Origin: Flaccisagitta enflata | Taxonomy: Eukaryota; Chaetognatha; Sagittoidea; Aphragmophora | Direction: 5' to 3' | DNA: 64,000 nt | Assembly: GCA_965153355.1 (NCBI GenBank) | Contig: OZ231126.1 | Coordinates: 16,182,001 to 16,246,000 of the forward strand | Shown here: in pieces, positions 36,172 to 47,294 of the stretch | How positions within the stretch are numbered: the first letter of the stretch is position 1 | Layout of the letters: each line of letters starts with the position of its first letter | The notes under the pieces: model-generated | Seen by the model: only the letters and a program-made list of their open reading frames with translations | Database searches by the model: none | Told to the model about the DNA's origin: nothing | Position numbers and translations under genes: made by a program

Positions 36172-36982
36172 AAGGACGGATATACGGCGTCTTACGTCCT
36201 GTGCGGGACTCTAGGTGGGCATTGGGCAGGAGATGTAATGTCGGTATGGACACAGGACGTTTTCGACGATATCGTGCTAATGCTAAAAAAACAAGTGACG
36301 CGGGGTTACAATGTCGTTGCGGACGGGTGGACGGGGGCATCCAACCCCCATCCACCCCCCCCCCAACCCACCCCCGACATTCAAACAAGCACAAATTGTC
36401 ATCCAAGGATCGCACATGGTCAGCAATGCCAGATGCCCTGCTTGGAGTGATTAGCTGAAGAATTGGAGTAAGAGCAAGGCAGCGGCCCCAAAGGGCCGAT
36501 GTCCAGGAGGGCATATTTTCCATGATATCCTACGGGAATTTTGCATTTTTTCAATTTCTTGTCGATTTGCCATCTTATTCAATGGGAATTTTACATTTTT
36601 TTCAGTTTTCATCAATTTTCCATGATATTCAAAGGGAAACATGCATTTTTTATTCTTTTTTGGTAAATTTTCCATGTTATTTTATGGGAATTTTGCATTT
36701 TGTCAATTTCCCATGTTATTCAATGGGAATTTGAGGCTTGAGAAGCTAGGGGGGATGTACAGACGGACGGACGGACCATCATATGGACAGACGTATGGAA
36801 ATTCACCCCTGTGTCCTACAGGACATCGGCTCTTTGAGGCCGCTGCCTAAAAAGTATCTTAAACGCTCGTTTTTCCACTTTCCAATTCGATGACCCTGGA
36901 CCAACAGACCAACGGACCAACAGACCAACGGACCGACGGACGGACGGACAAAGCCTCTTATAGAGTTGCGTGTCCGTAACTA
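36172..36982 (+). mobile_element. Family H long variant(s), split by family F
   Basis: AGGACGGATATACGGCGTC near 36172, then GTGACGCGGGGTTACAATGT and TTGCGGACGGGTGGACGGGG at 36293-36335, and CCAACCCCCATCCACCCC. After the family F copy (36397-36853) it resumes with AAACGCTCGTTTTTCCACTT, (GGACCAACAGACCAAC)n, TAGAGTTGCGTGTCCGTAAC and TAAAAAG. The same order, uninterrupted and inverted, is seen at 12408-12662. Confidence 0.8.
36397..36853 (+). mobile_element. Family F foldback element, copy 8 (AT-rich core), nested
   Basis: GTCATCCAAGGATCGCACAT, GGTCAGCAATGCCAGATGCC, hairpin GCCCTGCTTGG...AGAGCAAGGC, and GGCCGATGTCC, with part of the left arm lost. The core is ~40-bp AT-rich units with CCATGTTATTCAATGGGAA. 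The right arm is ATTCACCCCTGTGTCCTACA, GGACATCGGC, CGCTGCCTAAAAAG. It sits inside a family H copy. Confidence 0.85.
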
Positions 36983-37028
36983 AAAAGTACAGTTGACAGA
37001 ATTTGAAATGGAGATGCATATATGCATT

Positions 37029-37245
37029 AAACAAGGCCAGATGCACGATACCCAAGTTTCGTGTAGGTGAGCAGAGGCAGTGATGTGGGTGGCTGCTTAA
37101 GACACTATGCCTATGACATTTAGGGCAGGGGTAATAATGCGAGAATTGCCCTCTACTCGAACACCAAAAAGTATAAAAAAAATAAGAACCGGATGTTTCA
37201 CCGATGGAGGGAAGGACAGACGGAGGGATCGAAGTCACGGATGAT
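37029..37245 (+). mobile_element. Family H repeat, diverged
   Basis: AAGGCCAGATGCACGATACC, AAGTTTCGTGTAGGTGAGCA, and near the end GGAAGGACAGACGGAGGG, GAAGTCACGGATGATTAAG. Recognisable only by order of blocks. Confidence 0.5.
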
Positions 37246-37249
37246 TAAG

Positions 37250-37534
37250 TCTCGTGCTGGTCTAGATGTTCTTTCCTGTTTCTTTAGTGAAGTCGTTGTT
37301 TTTTGAACGTGGAGAAATGTTGTTTTAACAACCGAGAACTAACGATCAACATCGTCTATTAGCGATACTGCTGGATGGTGTGTCCGTCCGTGACTCACGC
37401 TCCTCTTTCTGGCCGTCAGTAAAGAATTTTCTTCATCTCCGCACCTTACCAATTTTAAACCAGAAATGCGCGCATTCCACAGCAACTTTGGGAACCACAT
37501 TTAAATTTTCGTCATTTTATTGCTTATGTAATAT
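37250..37534. other. No gene recognised
   Basis: No supported feature. Confidence 0.4.
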
Positions 37535-37542
37535 GTAATCAT

Positions 37543-38089
37543 CAGGCCTTTTTTTAGTGATTTTTTTTTTTTTGGCAGAGCGAACCGGGCTCTCTCCTCA
37601 CAATTTTACAGAGCCCGATGGCTAAACAGCGAGCCCGGCAAAAAAACAATGTTGAGTGAAAGGCTCAATGAATTGTGTGTGTGGAGGGGGGGCTCAAAGA
37701 TAGTGAGGAAATTTGCTAGAAAACATTTGGGCGGAAGAAGTGACAAAATCACTTGTAAATGCCATAATAGGAATAAGTCAGTTCTAAGGATATGCCAACT
37801 TTTTATACCATCAATATTAGACGCATATACATGATAAAAATGAGATGCTTTACTTGTTTATCAATAAACATTTGACAGGGTGACATGGTAGAAGTTCATT
37901 CTTGTCACTTTTAACTTGTGAATTGGATTTTCTTCTTAGGATTTTACAAGAACCTTTCAATCCATTTGAGTTCAAAACATGGTTTCAATTTTGAGAGAGC
38001 CAGGTGGGCTAAGAGCCAGTGAAACCAGAGAGCCCGAAAGCAAAATAGAGAGCCACGGGCTCGCGGGCTCGCTCTAAAAAAAGGCCTGA
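37543..38089. mobile_element. hAT-like MITE with 8-bp target duplication
   Basis: Inverted ends CAGGCCTTTTTTTAG (left) and its complement (right, ending GGCCTGA), with GAGCCCG-rich subterminal repeats. An identical 8-bp direct repeat GTAATCAT flanks it (37535-37542 and 38090-38097). The 8-bp duplication and CAG...CTG ends fit hAT. No transposase frame; the 61-codon frame inside (37649-37834) is not recognisable. Confidence 0.85.
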
Positions 38090-38248
38090 GTAATCATCCA
38101 TGTCAGTGACATTATGCGGTATCATCAACGTTATGCGGTATCGGACATTCTTAATCTCTAAAGAAATATTTCTTTGCTGGATTGCATAAAGAGAAATTCT
38201 CTATTTTTCATATTTTCGTTGTCTTATGAAAGAAAGAATGAAAGAGAG

Positions 38249-38377
<129 letters not shown>

Positions 38378-38399
38378 ATTATACTATAGATACATATAC

Positions 38400-38915
38400 A
38401 TAGTTACCACATTAGTCGGGCAGCACTAATGACTAATGAATGAAGCTGGAGGAACGTTTTCGTTGGGTCTAAGTAGGCATGATGCCGCTCAACATATTTG
38501 CATCATAATAATCGATCATAAATGAAGTAGACTTTTTTTGAAATGGGTAGATTGCATGGTAGTTCAGCTGCAGTGTTGAAAAAATGTTGCTTAGGTCTGA
38601 CACTAATTGCTAATACAGATAGTTACAGGGCTTTCCGCAATTGCAACGGTTGAATTCACATTTCATTAAATAAGTCGTGAGTATTTGTCAACTAGTCAAA
38701 GCCTGAATATTATCACGTGCAGGTAGGTATGGGCACTGAAAAAAAGGTATTTTTTCAGTGGACACTGGATAGGGGCACTTGTATAACATGATGGGGTAAA
38801 TCACTGGGTCAATGAACTTATTACAAATGTTGAAAGTTTGGCTAGACATGTAATGAAATATAATTCAATCTAAATCCAAATCAATTTCACTTTCTCCATT
38901 GCGGATCTAAAATGA
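38400..38915. other. No gene recognised
   Basis: AT-rich. A short perfect palindrome-like stretch (GGGCACTGAAAAAAAGG ... TTTTTTCAGTGGACAC) lies at 38729-38766. Confidence 0.4.
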
Positions 38916-38919
38916 CTTA

Positions 38920-40018
38920 CAGTATGATGGGAGCAATGGCGACCTAGACTGGAGGATAGATTTTAAGTACCTTAATTCTATTTGTAATATAAAATATTTG
39001 AGATTTAGGCTAATCAAAGGTTGCTTTATTGAGTGAAAATGTTTACGTCTCTCAAACTTCAACTTGCAACTTGACCTCATCAAGACTTCATTTTTCAAAG
39101 TTTTAACCTATCTCAATAGATCGGGTGGAAAATTTCATAAAGTTTTGAAAAAAAAATCAGCTCAATCGGTCTATTTTTACAGGTTTTTCCACCTTCTACA
39201 GATTGCTATCATTTTGCGAGAAACAAAAATAAAAAAGCTTCTCCAGAAAGTGATAGTCTGCTCTCTATCGATTATTTTTAGAACAAGATTCTAGATTTGG
39301 GATGATATGTTGATGACAAAATTGCAAGGGGCAGTATTGATATGAGGGACTGTTGTAGGACACATATAGGTTAAATGGTAAGAGACAACACAGGGTAGAA
39401 TAGTTAAAAAAAGTTATTTAGTTAAAATGTGACTTTTTTATAATGAAATTTTGTTAGTGATTTGCCCTGATTGTGAGTGAGGTTTTGTACAGGGGGCCAA
39501 AAATGAGGTTCATTTCACTCTATGATAGACCATTTACGAGTTATAAGCAAAAAAAGAAAAATAGAAAAAAATTTCAACTATCGATTTTTTCACTGTTTTG
39601 AATAAATTTAAAGACTATCACTTTGAGGAGCCTCCCTGAGAGGGCCATCCTATTTCGTCAGTCTGGAGAGTGTGTTACAGCCATTTTAAGTTTTGCTTAA
39701 AAACTAATTTGCATAACTTTTGTTTATTAAGCATAGTTGTAAAACCTGTAAAAATAGTCTGATTGGGCTGATCTTTTTTTTTAAGTTATATAAAATTTTT
39801 CACCCAATCTCATGAAATTGGTTAGAACCTTGAAAAATGAAGTCTTGATGAGGTCAAGTCACAAGTTGAGGTTTAAGAGATGCAAATGCTTTCACTCGAT
39901 AGAGCAACTTTAATTAGCCTAGATCTCAAATATTTCATGAAACAAAAAAAAAAGAAAAAAAATCAGGAAACCTAAGATCTATCCTCCAGTCTAGGTCGTC
40001 ATTGCTCTCACCGTACTG
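38920..40018. mobile_element. Long-TIR Tc1/mariner-type non-autonomous element
   Basis: 1,099 bp with imperfect inverted arms of about 280 bp. Left begins CAGTATGATGGGAGCAATGG and right is the complement of CAGTACGGTGAGAGCAATGA. Both continue CGACCTAGACTGGAGGATAG. TA lies directly outside both ends (38918-38919, 40019-40020). The interior recurs without arms at 14540-15172. No intact transposase frame. Confidence 0.85.
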
Positions 40019-40019
40019 T

Positions 40020-40615
40020 AGATAGATTGATTCTTCTTTTTTAATGTGAACGATTTTTTCCGTTATGAGATTCGTGCTTTTCATGATATATTCAAGGTCC
40101 GGTTTTTCCAAAAGGAAGTATGCAACGCTGACAATCCCTGAAAAGTTATAACTAATATTCATTCTAACTCGCCAAGAGACATATAAATCCGTTGATCAGA
40201 TCAGACCTGATTTTATTGGCTTGTGATTTGGCACCTCTTTTATGCATCAAAATTCATGATAGCAGGATTTTTTGGCGATAGGCATGGCGAATGACATTGC
40301 AAAAGTTGACAATTTTTTTCATCGACCAACGTCAACGACAAATGACAAATGACAAATGACAAATGATAAGTTTCAATGACCAAGAAGGCAATATCAATGC
40401 ATTTGTACTAGACATTATTGAATGATCTTCTTAAGTAAGGACTCGACGATGAATGACCTTGAGAATGATATGGACAGAGGACAATGACAATGACTGTGGC
40501 CAATGCCAATGACAAATGCAAATAACAGAACTCTACAACGAAAGACAATGACAACATTTTTCCTCTGCAGTGAAATTTGTGTCGGTCCATGAACTCGTTT
40601 AAATACGACTAAATA
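40020..40615. other. No gene; short (AAATGAC)n repeat
   Basis: Four to five tandem 7-bp units AAATGAC at 40329-40363 inside AT-rich, ATGAC-rich sequence. No coding region. Confidence 0.5.
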
Positions 40616-40689
40616 TCTGTCATTCTACGTCTATACATCTGTTCATCTTTCTCTCTGTGCGTCCCTGTATCTCTCCGTGTCCCATCTGT

Positions 40690-40930
<241 letters not shown>

Positions 40931-41238
40931 CCATACAAACACTTATTCATTCCACATGTTGACATTGGGTTTTAAAGTCCCATTTCAACAACAGCGCAAC
41001 AAGATCAATCAATTCTGACTCTGAACAAGTGAGACGCGAGTATTCAAAGCTCGCCTCTCAGTCTTATTTGCGGGACACTTGAAGAAGCTGCGTTCGTCTT
41101 TTTTTTTTTAAACCTTTCTAAACAACCAAAAAAACGGTCAAAACAGTCTACAGGTCCAGTTTGGACGGCGCAAAGTGAAAACAAGCCGAATAGGCCAAAT
41201 ACACACACAACTACATTCGAGCTGTAATTGCCAAAACT

Positions 41239-41633
41239 GCAGCTGAGGTGCGATATCGCACCCTAGCAGCAAAGACAACAAGAAAATATTTATTTTGATT
41301 TAAAATAAAGTAGATACCTCAAAACTTCATCAGATGTTCCTACACCTTAAAATCAGATGATGGATTATACGCATTAAGTCCTCAAAAAAGAAAAACACAG
41401 TTTGTCATACATTATTTGAAAGTATGTTTTTCCACGATTTTCATTGATTTGCTAAAAAATCTATCTATAAGTTTCCTCATAACTACATAGCTTATGCAAA
41501 TTTAGAGTGAAAGTTCCAATATCAACAAAAGCCCTGATAATAAAAAGAGAGCAAAAAAGACAAAAAAAGAATAAGAGTAAGAAAAAAAAGTGAGGATTGT
41601 AGCTGCTAAGATGCGATATCGTACCTCAGCAGC
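41239..41633. mobile_element. MITE-like element with palindromic ends
   Basis: Inverted ends GCAGCTGAGGTGCGATATCG and (complement of right) GCTGCTGAGGTACGATATCG. Each end is itself near-palindromic around GCGATATCGC. Total about 395 bp. No target duplication established. Confidence 0.6.
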
Positions 41634-41679
41634 ATTAGCCTTAACTGGGGGTTTTTACCGGACCTCAGCAGTCCCCCCC

Positions 41680-42000
41680 TACATTCTCCTTTCATTCCTT
41701 CCTCCCTTTTTCCCTTCCTTCCTCCCCTCCTGTCTCCCTTCCATTCCTTCCTTCCTCGCTCCCTTCCTTGCTCCCTTCCTTTCTCCGTTCTTCCTTCCTC
41801 CTTCCCTCTTGCCTTCTCTCCTTTCTTATTCCTGCTTTGCTTGCTTTCTTCCTTTCCTCCTTCCTTCCTTCCATTCTTAGCTACCTTCCTCCCTCCCTTA
41901 CTTTCTCCCTTTCTTCCCTTAATTCCTTCCTACCTTCCATCCTTCCTTCCTTTCTTCCTTCCTTCCTCTTTTCCTACCTTCCTTCCTTCTTAATCTTTCT
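41680..42000. repeat. (TTCC)n-like low-complexity tract
   Basis: About 310 bp of CCTT/TTCC tetranucleotides with substitutions. Ser/Leu/Pro and Glu/Lys/Gly frames are repeat translations. Confidence 0.85.
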
Positions 42001-42027
42001 TTAAAAACCAAAGTAAAAAATGTAGAA

Positions 42028-42112
42028 ATATTTCGGATGAACGGACGGACGGACAGACGGACGGACGGCCCGACAGAGCAACGTGTAGAGCCGCGTACAC
42101 GCGACAAAAAAG
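42028..42112 (+). mobile_element. Family H repeat, 3' part
   Basis: AACGGACGGACGGACAGACG, GCAACGTGTAGAGCCGCGTA, CACGCGACAAAAAAG. The GGAC tandem, hairpin and A tail are retained; the 5' half is missing. Confidence 0.7.
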
Positions 42113-42114
42113 AA

Positions 42115-42929
42115 GCTTACACAGTATCGCTCTTTTTTTCCTTCTACCTTTTAAAAGTTATATGTTTTAGATTCAGATTCTTTCAATAAAACAAAAGATT
42201 TATGACGCTTACATTCTTTTTTGGCTTTGTTCTTAAAACTCAAAATCGTCATCAATCGTCACAACAATCGCCGAATCTGATAACGAAAACTATTGACATT
42301 CGTGAAAAATTCACAAGGTACTTATGAATCGATAAATCGGCGCAATTTTCGCGATTTTTTTTTCTTTCCTTTTTTTTTCTCTTTTGATAATTCCCTGTTG
42401 TTAATATTATTCCCTGTTGTTACCAATATCATTGTTATTATTGTTATTATTGTAAATTGTTATTTTCATTGTTATTGTTATTGTTGCCTCACAATTTACA
42501 ACAAGTTGGAGAATGATGAAGAATGAAATGTTAGTTTGTAGCGCATCTTAGGTAGTCGTGCCGAATGCTTTTGGTTCGCCACTGTCATTTCTTTGACGAA
42601 TATAATATCATTCATTGTTATTGTTATTGTTATTGGTATTGGTATTTTTATTGTTATTGTTATTGTTATAACTATTAATATTAATTGATTTTCCATTAGC
42701 CCATTTGCTCATCGTGCAGCCCTCGTGAATGTGTGTCTTTGGGTGTGTTCATTATTTCCATCTTTGTTAATCAACTGTTCAATATTTTTGCCAATTTTTC
42801 TTTTCAAACAAGCAATTGACTTGCGTTTCCCATAACAGATATTCTGTTGTCCATCGATCTAATTCAGGAAACAAGAGAGGACGACGATTTCATATCAAAC
42901 TTAATTTGAAAAACAAAAAGATACACAAG
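42115..42929. other. Upstream region of receptor gene
   Basis: AT-rich with short (TTATTG)n-like stretches (42428-42484 and 42614-42670). The frame containing exon 1 is open from 42816, but the first ATG in it is at 42930. No TATA box or initiator I can defend. Confidence 0.4.
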
Positions 42930-43176
42930 ATGATCTCTTCTTTTGGCGATTCCTCCGCGCCTTTTCCCTCTTCCTCCTCTCCCTCCTATCCTCCTCCCAC
43001 CGACACTTTCGATTTCCGCCTTCAGTCGACGACGCCGCCGCCACCGACTTCCAAGTTCCTCTTGAAGACCCTTCCGGGGATTCTCTTGGCGGTCGTTTCC
43101 ATCTTCTGCAACGCCGTCGTCATCGTCATTTGCTGCATCGCTAAAACGCGTAAAAAACGACCTCCGGTTTATTACG
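42930..43176 (+). CDS. Rhodopsin-like receptor, exon 1 (TM1)
   Basis: First of five exons of a seven-transmembrane-receptor-like gene: 42930-43176, 44112-44975, 45677-46135, 46674-46812 and 48534-48674. Splice phases agree at every junction (1, 2, 2, 0), given one missing base in exon 2. The family are plasma-membrane receptors coupling to G proteins. Exon 1 gives 82 residues: a Ser/Pro/Thr-rich N-terminus without Cys or an obvious signal peptide, then TM1 (about residues 48-71) with Asn61 in the position of the conserved TM1 Asn, followed by basic KTRKKR. Start chosen as the first ATG in frame (A at -3). Donor G|GTGTGT. The ligand is unknown; TM6-TM7 were not found. Confidence 0.65.
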
Positions 43177-44111
43177 GTGTGTACTTATATTTTCACACTC
43201 GTTGCCGTAGTCGTAGTCTTGACTCATCAGCGTCCGACTATAAAAATGATAATCGGCATTCATCAGTAACGTCAGTGCACTTAAGGCTTGGTCATTACGC
43301 AAGGAGCTAATTTGCATATTGCCGACTCAGCAGTTTTATCCTCTTAGCAGGATCCAACAACCGCAATATGGAAAAATGTACTTGAAAAACGTCACATCGC
43401 GATTTGTGATTCTTAATAGTGCTCTAAGGTATAATTGCGTCCATAAGTTTGGTCCAAATCATACTGCATGTGCTCATCAGTATCATCAACGTCATTCATT
43501 AAACAATTATAATCTATTCAAATTCGTTTGAAATCGCACATTACTTCTGGCGAAGAAGCGCTTTTCCTTCTTAAGCATTTTGATAGGTTCGCGGATGTGG
43601 ACCTCAGATATACGGTGCGAGGAGGGCAGCTGCGGTCTTAGCTGCAGTTGGTTGCTACGGCGTCGAAACGCATTTTGCACAGTTGTACTTCGAGGGAGAT
43701 AACAACATGGCCGGATACATAGTCTGGGGTCGTTGGCATGGCCAGGGGTCGTGTTGCAAAAATTGCTCAATAATGAAAATTTGTTATGGACTGGCCAAGA
43801 ATACAAAAATGAAATATTTTTCTTAATTGTTTAAAAACAAAAATTAAAAAAATTGTACCACCCACCCAATTAATTTGTCCGACGATTGGTTGGAGAATCA
43901 GCTGCATTCTTTTTAATCGCGTACATGCTCGGTCGATCGTTCCGCCCGTCCTTCTGATGGTCGGTGGCACTTGGTATTTTCGTTTTTGCATCAACGCCTC
44001 CAATGACCAATATAGCTTCTTCATCACTACTCTTAACCACTCGCACGCGATTCATCGACTTTGACTGGTTTTTACGTGCTTTCGTTCTTACGTCCTTTCA
44101 TCTGTAATCAG
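43177..44111 (+). other. Receptor intron 1
   Basis: GTGTGT donor, TAATCAG acceptor. Contains one degenerate family H 5' piece (GGCCGGATACATAGTC, near 43710). Minus-strand frames here have no domain. Confidence 0.5.
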
Positions 44112-44501
44112 ATCACGCAGCGCATAACAGCACCAACGCGTCGTCAATCTCGGGTTCTACCGTGTCTTTGAGCGTGCCGCCTTCCACGTCCACGTCGATC
44201 GATTCCTCCGATTTGGCGTCCGCGTCGACGACATCGACGACATCGACGACGACTCCCGCCAACTCACCAAACATGTCGTCGACTCTTTCTCTCCCGACGT
44301 CGTCGTCGGCGCGCTCGAGTTGCTGTAACGAAGAAGTAGCCGGAAGTCGACGCCATCTACAGTCTCAATGCCGCAAAGCCAGTTTTATCAGCACGTGCTC
44401 ATTTGACATCACGGCTGTTTTGAAAGAGAAGGACCGTCGGGAAGGTTACGGCTTTGATGACGGGAATGACAACGACGACGATGAGGGCAACAACAACAAC
44501 G

Positions 44502-44594
<93 letters not shown>

Positions 44595-44975
44595 CCATCT
44601 ACACATTTCACCTCATCATCCGCACGTCGCGCCAAATCATCTACAACTTCCATCGCAACATCTCCAGATTCCACCTCAGCATCTACAGAGGCAGTCTCTG
44701 TACCTTCAGTCGCCCTCCCAGCAGCTGCAAGCTCGTCGCGGATCCGCATTCTCGACGCTGGCGGTATCATCGTCCTCACCTTCGTCTCCCTCGACATGTT
44801 CACGTCTATCAAGCCGGAGGTCGGCCAACTGTTTGGTCGACGTGGAGCAGAATCGGACTCAGCAAGTGCTCCGTCGACTCAACGTCTCCATCAGTTCCAA
44901 ATTCGGCATCCACGTGATGCTCTTAGCCGCCGTGGACATCTTGGTAGCGGTTGCGTTTTTAGTGTATAATTTCAG
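44112..44975 (+). CDS. Receptor exon 2: giant intracellular loop 1 plus TM2
   Basis: Enters in phase 1 and leaves in phase 2. About 260 residues of Ser/Thr/Asn-, then His/Gln/Pro-rich sequence precede TM2 (near 44900-44970), recognised by LLAAVDILVAV with the conserved TM2 Asp. An (AAC)n array (44484-44593) lies within. At 44552 a single A is missing from it (AACAC instead of AACAAC). This is exactly the change needed to connect the upstream frame, set by exon 1, with the downstream TM2 frame. Either a real lesion or a sequencing/assembly error in the repeat. Donor TTCAG|GTGCGA. Confidence 0.6.
44484..44593. repeat. (AAC)n microsatellite within coding exon
   Basis: Encodes poly-Asn in the receptor frame. 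Single-base irregularity at 44552. Confidence 0.9.
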
Positions 44976-44986
44976 GTGCGATGTTT

Positions 44987-45268
<282 letters not shown>

Positions 45269-45269
45269 G

Positions 45270-45676
45270 AATATTGTGAAATGTGAATGATGATGATGTT
45301 TGGACTTAAGTGCGATTGTGATGATATTGTAGCTTTCGGTGACGATTATGATTAAGACGATGAAGACAAACAGAACAATGACTGGAAAATCACTGTGAAT
45401 TCACCAAGTGCATGTCCGGGTCAACAAATCGAACTTAGACATCATTTTTCACTCGGTTTTGATGTCTCAAACATTTAAAGTTGGCAATGACACGATGAAA
45501 TGCCATTTGTCGTGTCTGAGTCTGAAAAGTTTCTGTACTTCTGCGTTTTCAATCATATAAGTTACATCGGAATCCATGCATGCATGCCTTAAAAGTTAAC
45601 AGCGGGTGCGTTATCGCGGTGCTCCATTGTATAATCGTTATTCAATCTTCATTTAACTTTAAAAACACAACGACAG
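45270..45676 (+). other. Rest of receptor intron 2
   Basis: Non-coding. Acceptor is CGACAG at 45676 (or GGCAG at 45694, also phase-compatible, which would remove six residues). Confidence 0.45.
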
Positions 45677-46135
45677 CGCCATCGCCTTCGGCAGCTACGA
45701 GGGTCTCATCGTTCACTTTGCCTCGGGACTCCTTCACAAAGACGACGACGAGAAGGAAAACACGACTTCATCGTCATTCTTTCCCACAACCACCACGTGG
45801 CCGACTACAACCACAATTACATTAGCGTCAGAAAACGTGAACCGCAGCAACAGTCACAACGTCACCCACGCCCTCGAACACACCACCGCTGCCGACGATA
45901 ACGTCGATGACATTAACGGCTTCGACCAACACAGCATTTCCCAATCCTACCCACGAGTTCAGTTTGACGCCAACGGCAGCGTCGATCTGTTCGCGTTTAC
46001 GCCAATGTTTATGGCGTGGCGTCAAGGAAATTCGGTGGCCGGGTTTCCGCCACTTTTGCTCTTCGCCGCCACCGCCACCAGAAATATCACCACCTTCATC
46101 GCCGTCGATAGAGCGCTTAGACTTCATAAATTCCA
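45677..46135 (+). CDS. Receptor exon 3: long extracellular loop 1 plus TM3
   Basis: About 153 codons. A long, Thr/Asp/Asn-rich first extracellular loop (about 110 residues, with several Asn-x-Ser/Thr sites) precedes TM3 (near 46020-46105). TM3 ends in AVDRALRLHKF, equivalent to the DRY motif with Ala for Tyr. No Cys is seen at the top of TM3, where most class A receptors carry the disulfide partner. Ends CCA|GTGAGT. Confidence 0.65.
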
Positions 46136-46169
46136 GTGAGTGAAACTTTTTTGGTTTCTATTTTTCTTC

Positions 46170-46278
46170 CTTTTTTCCTCTTTTGTTTCTTTGTTTAGTG
46201 TTTTTTTGGTCTCTTTGTTTCTTTGTTTCTTTGTTTCTTTTCTTCTTTGTTTCTATCTTTCTTTGTTTCTTTCTTTTT

Positions 46279-46356
<78 letters not shown>

Positions 46357-46357
46357 G

Positions 46358-46412
<55 letters not shown>

Positions 46413-46415
46413 TTC
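46170..46415. repeat. (TTTC)n tetranucleotide repeat in intron 3
   Basis: TTTC/TTTG units, near perfect 46325-46412. Confidence 0.9.
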
Positions 46416-46571
46416 TTTTTGGTCTTTCATCGTTTATTTATTTCTTCTTTCCACTTTCCCTTCTATAATTTTTGATTTTTGTCATTTTTTTATCTGTCTT
46501 TCTCTAATTACTTCATTCTTTTATAATAACTTTTAAGAGACTTCTCTGTTTGTTTTTCAGCAAGGCGCTCA

Positions 46572-46576
<5 letters not shown>

Positions 46577-46662
<86 letters not shown>
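46577..46662. repeat. (TC)n microsatellite serving as polypyrimidine tract
   Basis: TC run ending 8 bp before the exon 4 acceptor (CCCCTTCAG). Confidence 0.9.
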
Positions 46663-46666
<4 letters not shown>

Positions 46667-46673
46667 CCTTCAG

Positions 46674-46812
46674 ATACGGCCTAAAGCAACTACGCCGGTC
46701 TGATCGTTCGACTTTGTTCCAAACTTTGTTGTTTGGAGTTTTGCCTTCGTTTGTTTTGGAACTGGCATTTGTCATCGTCATGTCACTCGTGTCATCGCAA
46801 GAGGCAATCATG
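46674..46812 (+). CDS. Receptor exon 4 (TM4)
   Basis: Acceptor CCTTCAG, donor ATG|GTAAGC. Encodes a basic second intracellular loop (KQLRRSDRS) and TM4 (TLLFGVLPSFVLELAFVIVM). It lacks the usual TM4 Trp. Phase 2 in, phase 0 out. Confidence 0.65.
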
Positions 46813-46838
46813 GTAAGCATGATACTAATCGATTATAA

Positions 46839-46873
46839 TGATGACGACGACGACGATGATGATAATAATGATA

Positions 46874-46907
<34 letters not shown>

Positions 46908-46965
46908 CGATGACGGTGACGATGACGATGACGATGACGATAACGATGACGATGATGACGATGAC

Positions 46966-47037
<72 letters not shown>

Positions 47038-47174
47038 AATGATAATGATAATCATAATGATAATGATAATGATAATGATGACGATGACGGTGATAATGAT
47101 AATGATAATGATAATGATAATGATAATGATAATGATAATGATAATGATAATGATGATGATGATAATGATGATGA
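46839..47174. repeat. (GAT/GAC/AAT)n repeat in intron 4
   Basis: GAT array with GAC-rich (46900-46970) and GATAAT-rich (47036-47150) blocks. Poly-Asp, poly-Ile and poly-Met frames are repeat translations. Confidence 0.9.
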
Positions 47175-47182
47175 AAAACTTC

Positions 47183-47294
47183 AATGTTTGGAATTTACCT
47201 TTGTTTTGCAACTGGCATTTGTCATGATGTTCTCGTCATGTCACTTGTCGCGTCGCATGAAGCAATCATGGTAAGCATAATGATAATGCTAATG
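47183..47294 (+). pseudogene. Duplicated remnant of receptor exon 4
   Basis: Matches the 3' part of exon 4 with its donor: TTTGTTTTGCAACTGGCATT, TGTCATGATGTTCTCG, AAGCAATCATGGTAAGC, then AATGATAATGCTAATG. A 1-nt shift breaks its frame, so it is a decayed tandem duplicate that also carried the start of the GAT repeat. Confidence 0.8.

Noticed and set aside
46183-46536. Phe/Leu-rich frame in receptor intron 3 that could be a membrane protein
   Set aside because: It is the TTTC microsatellite read as Phe-Leu-Ser-Phe, located between well-phased exons 3 and 4.
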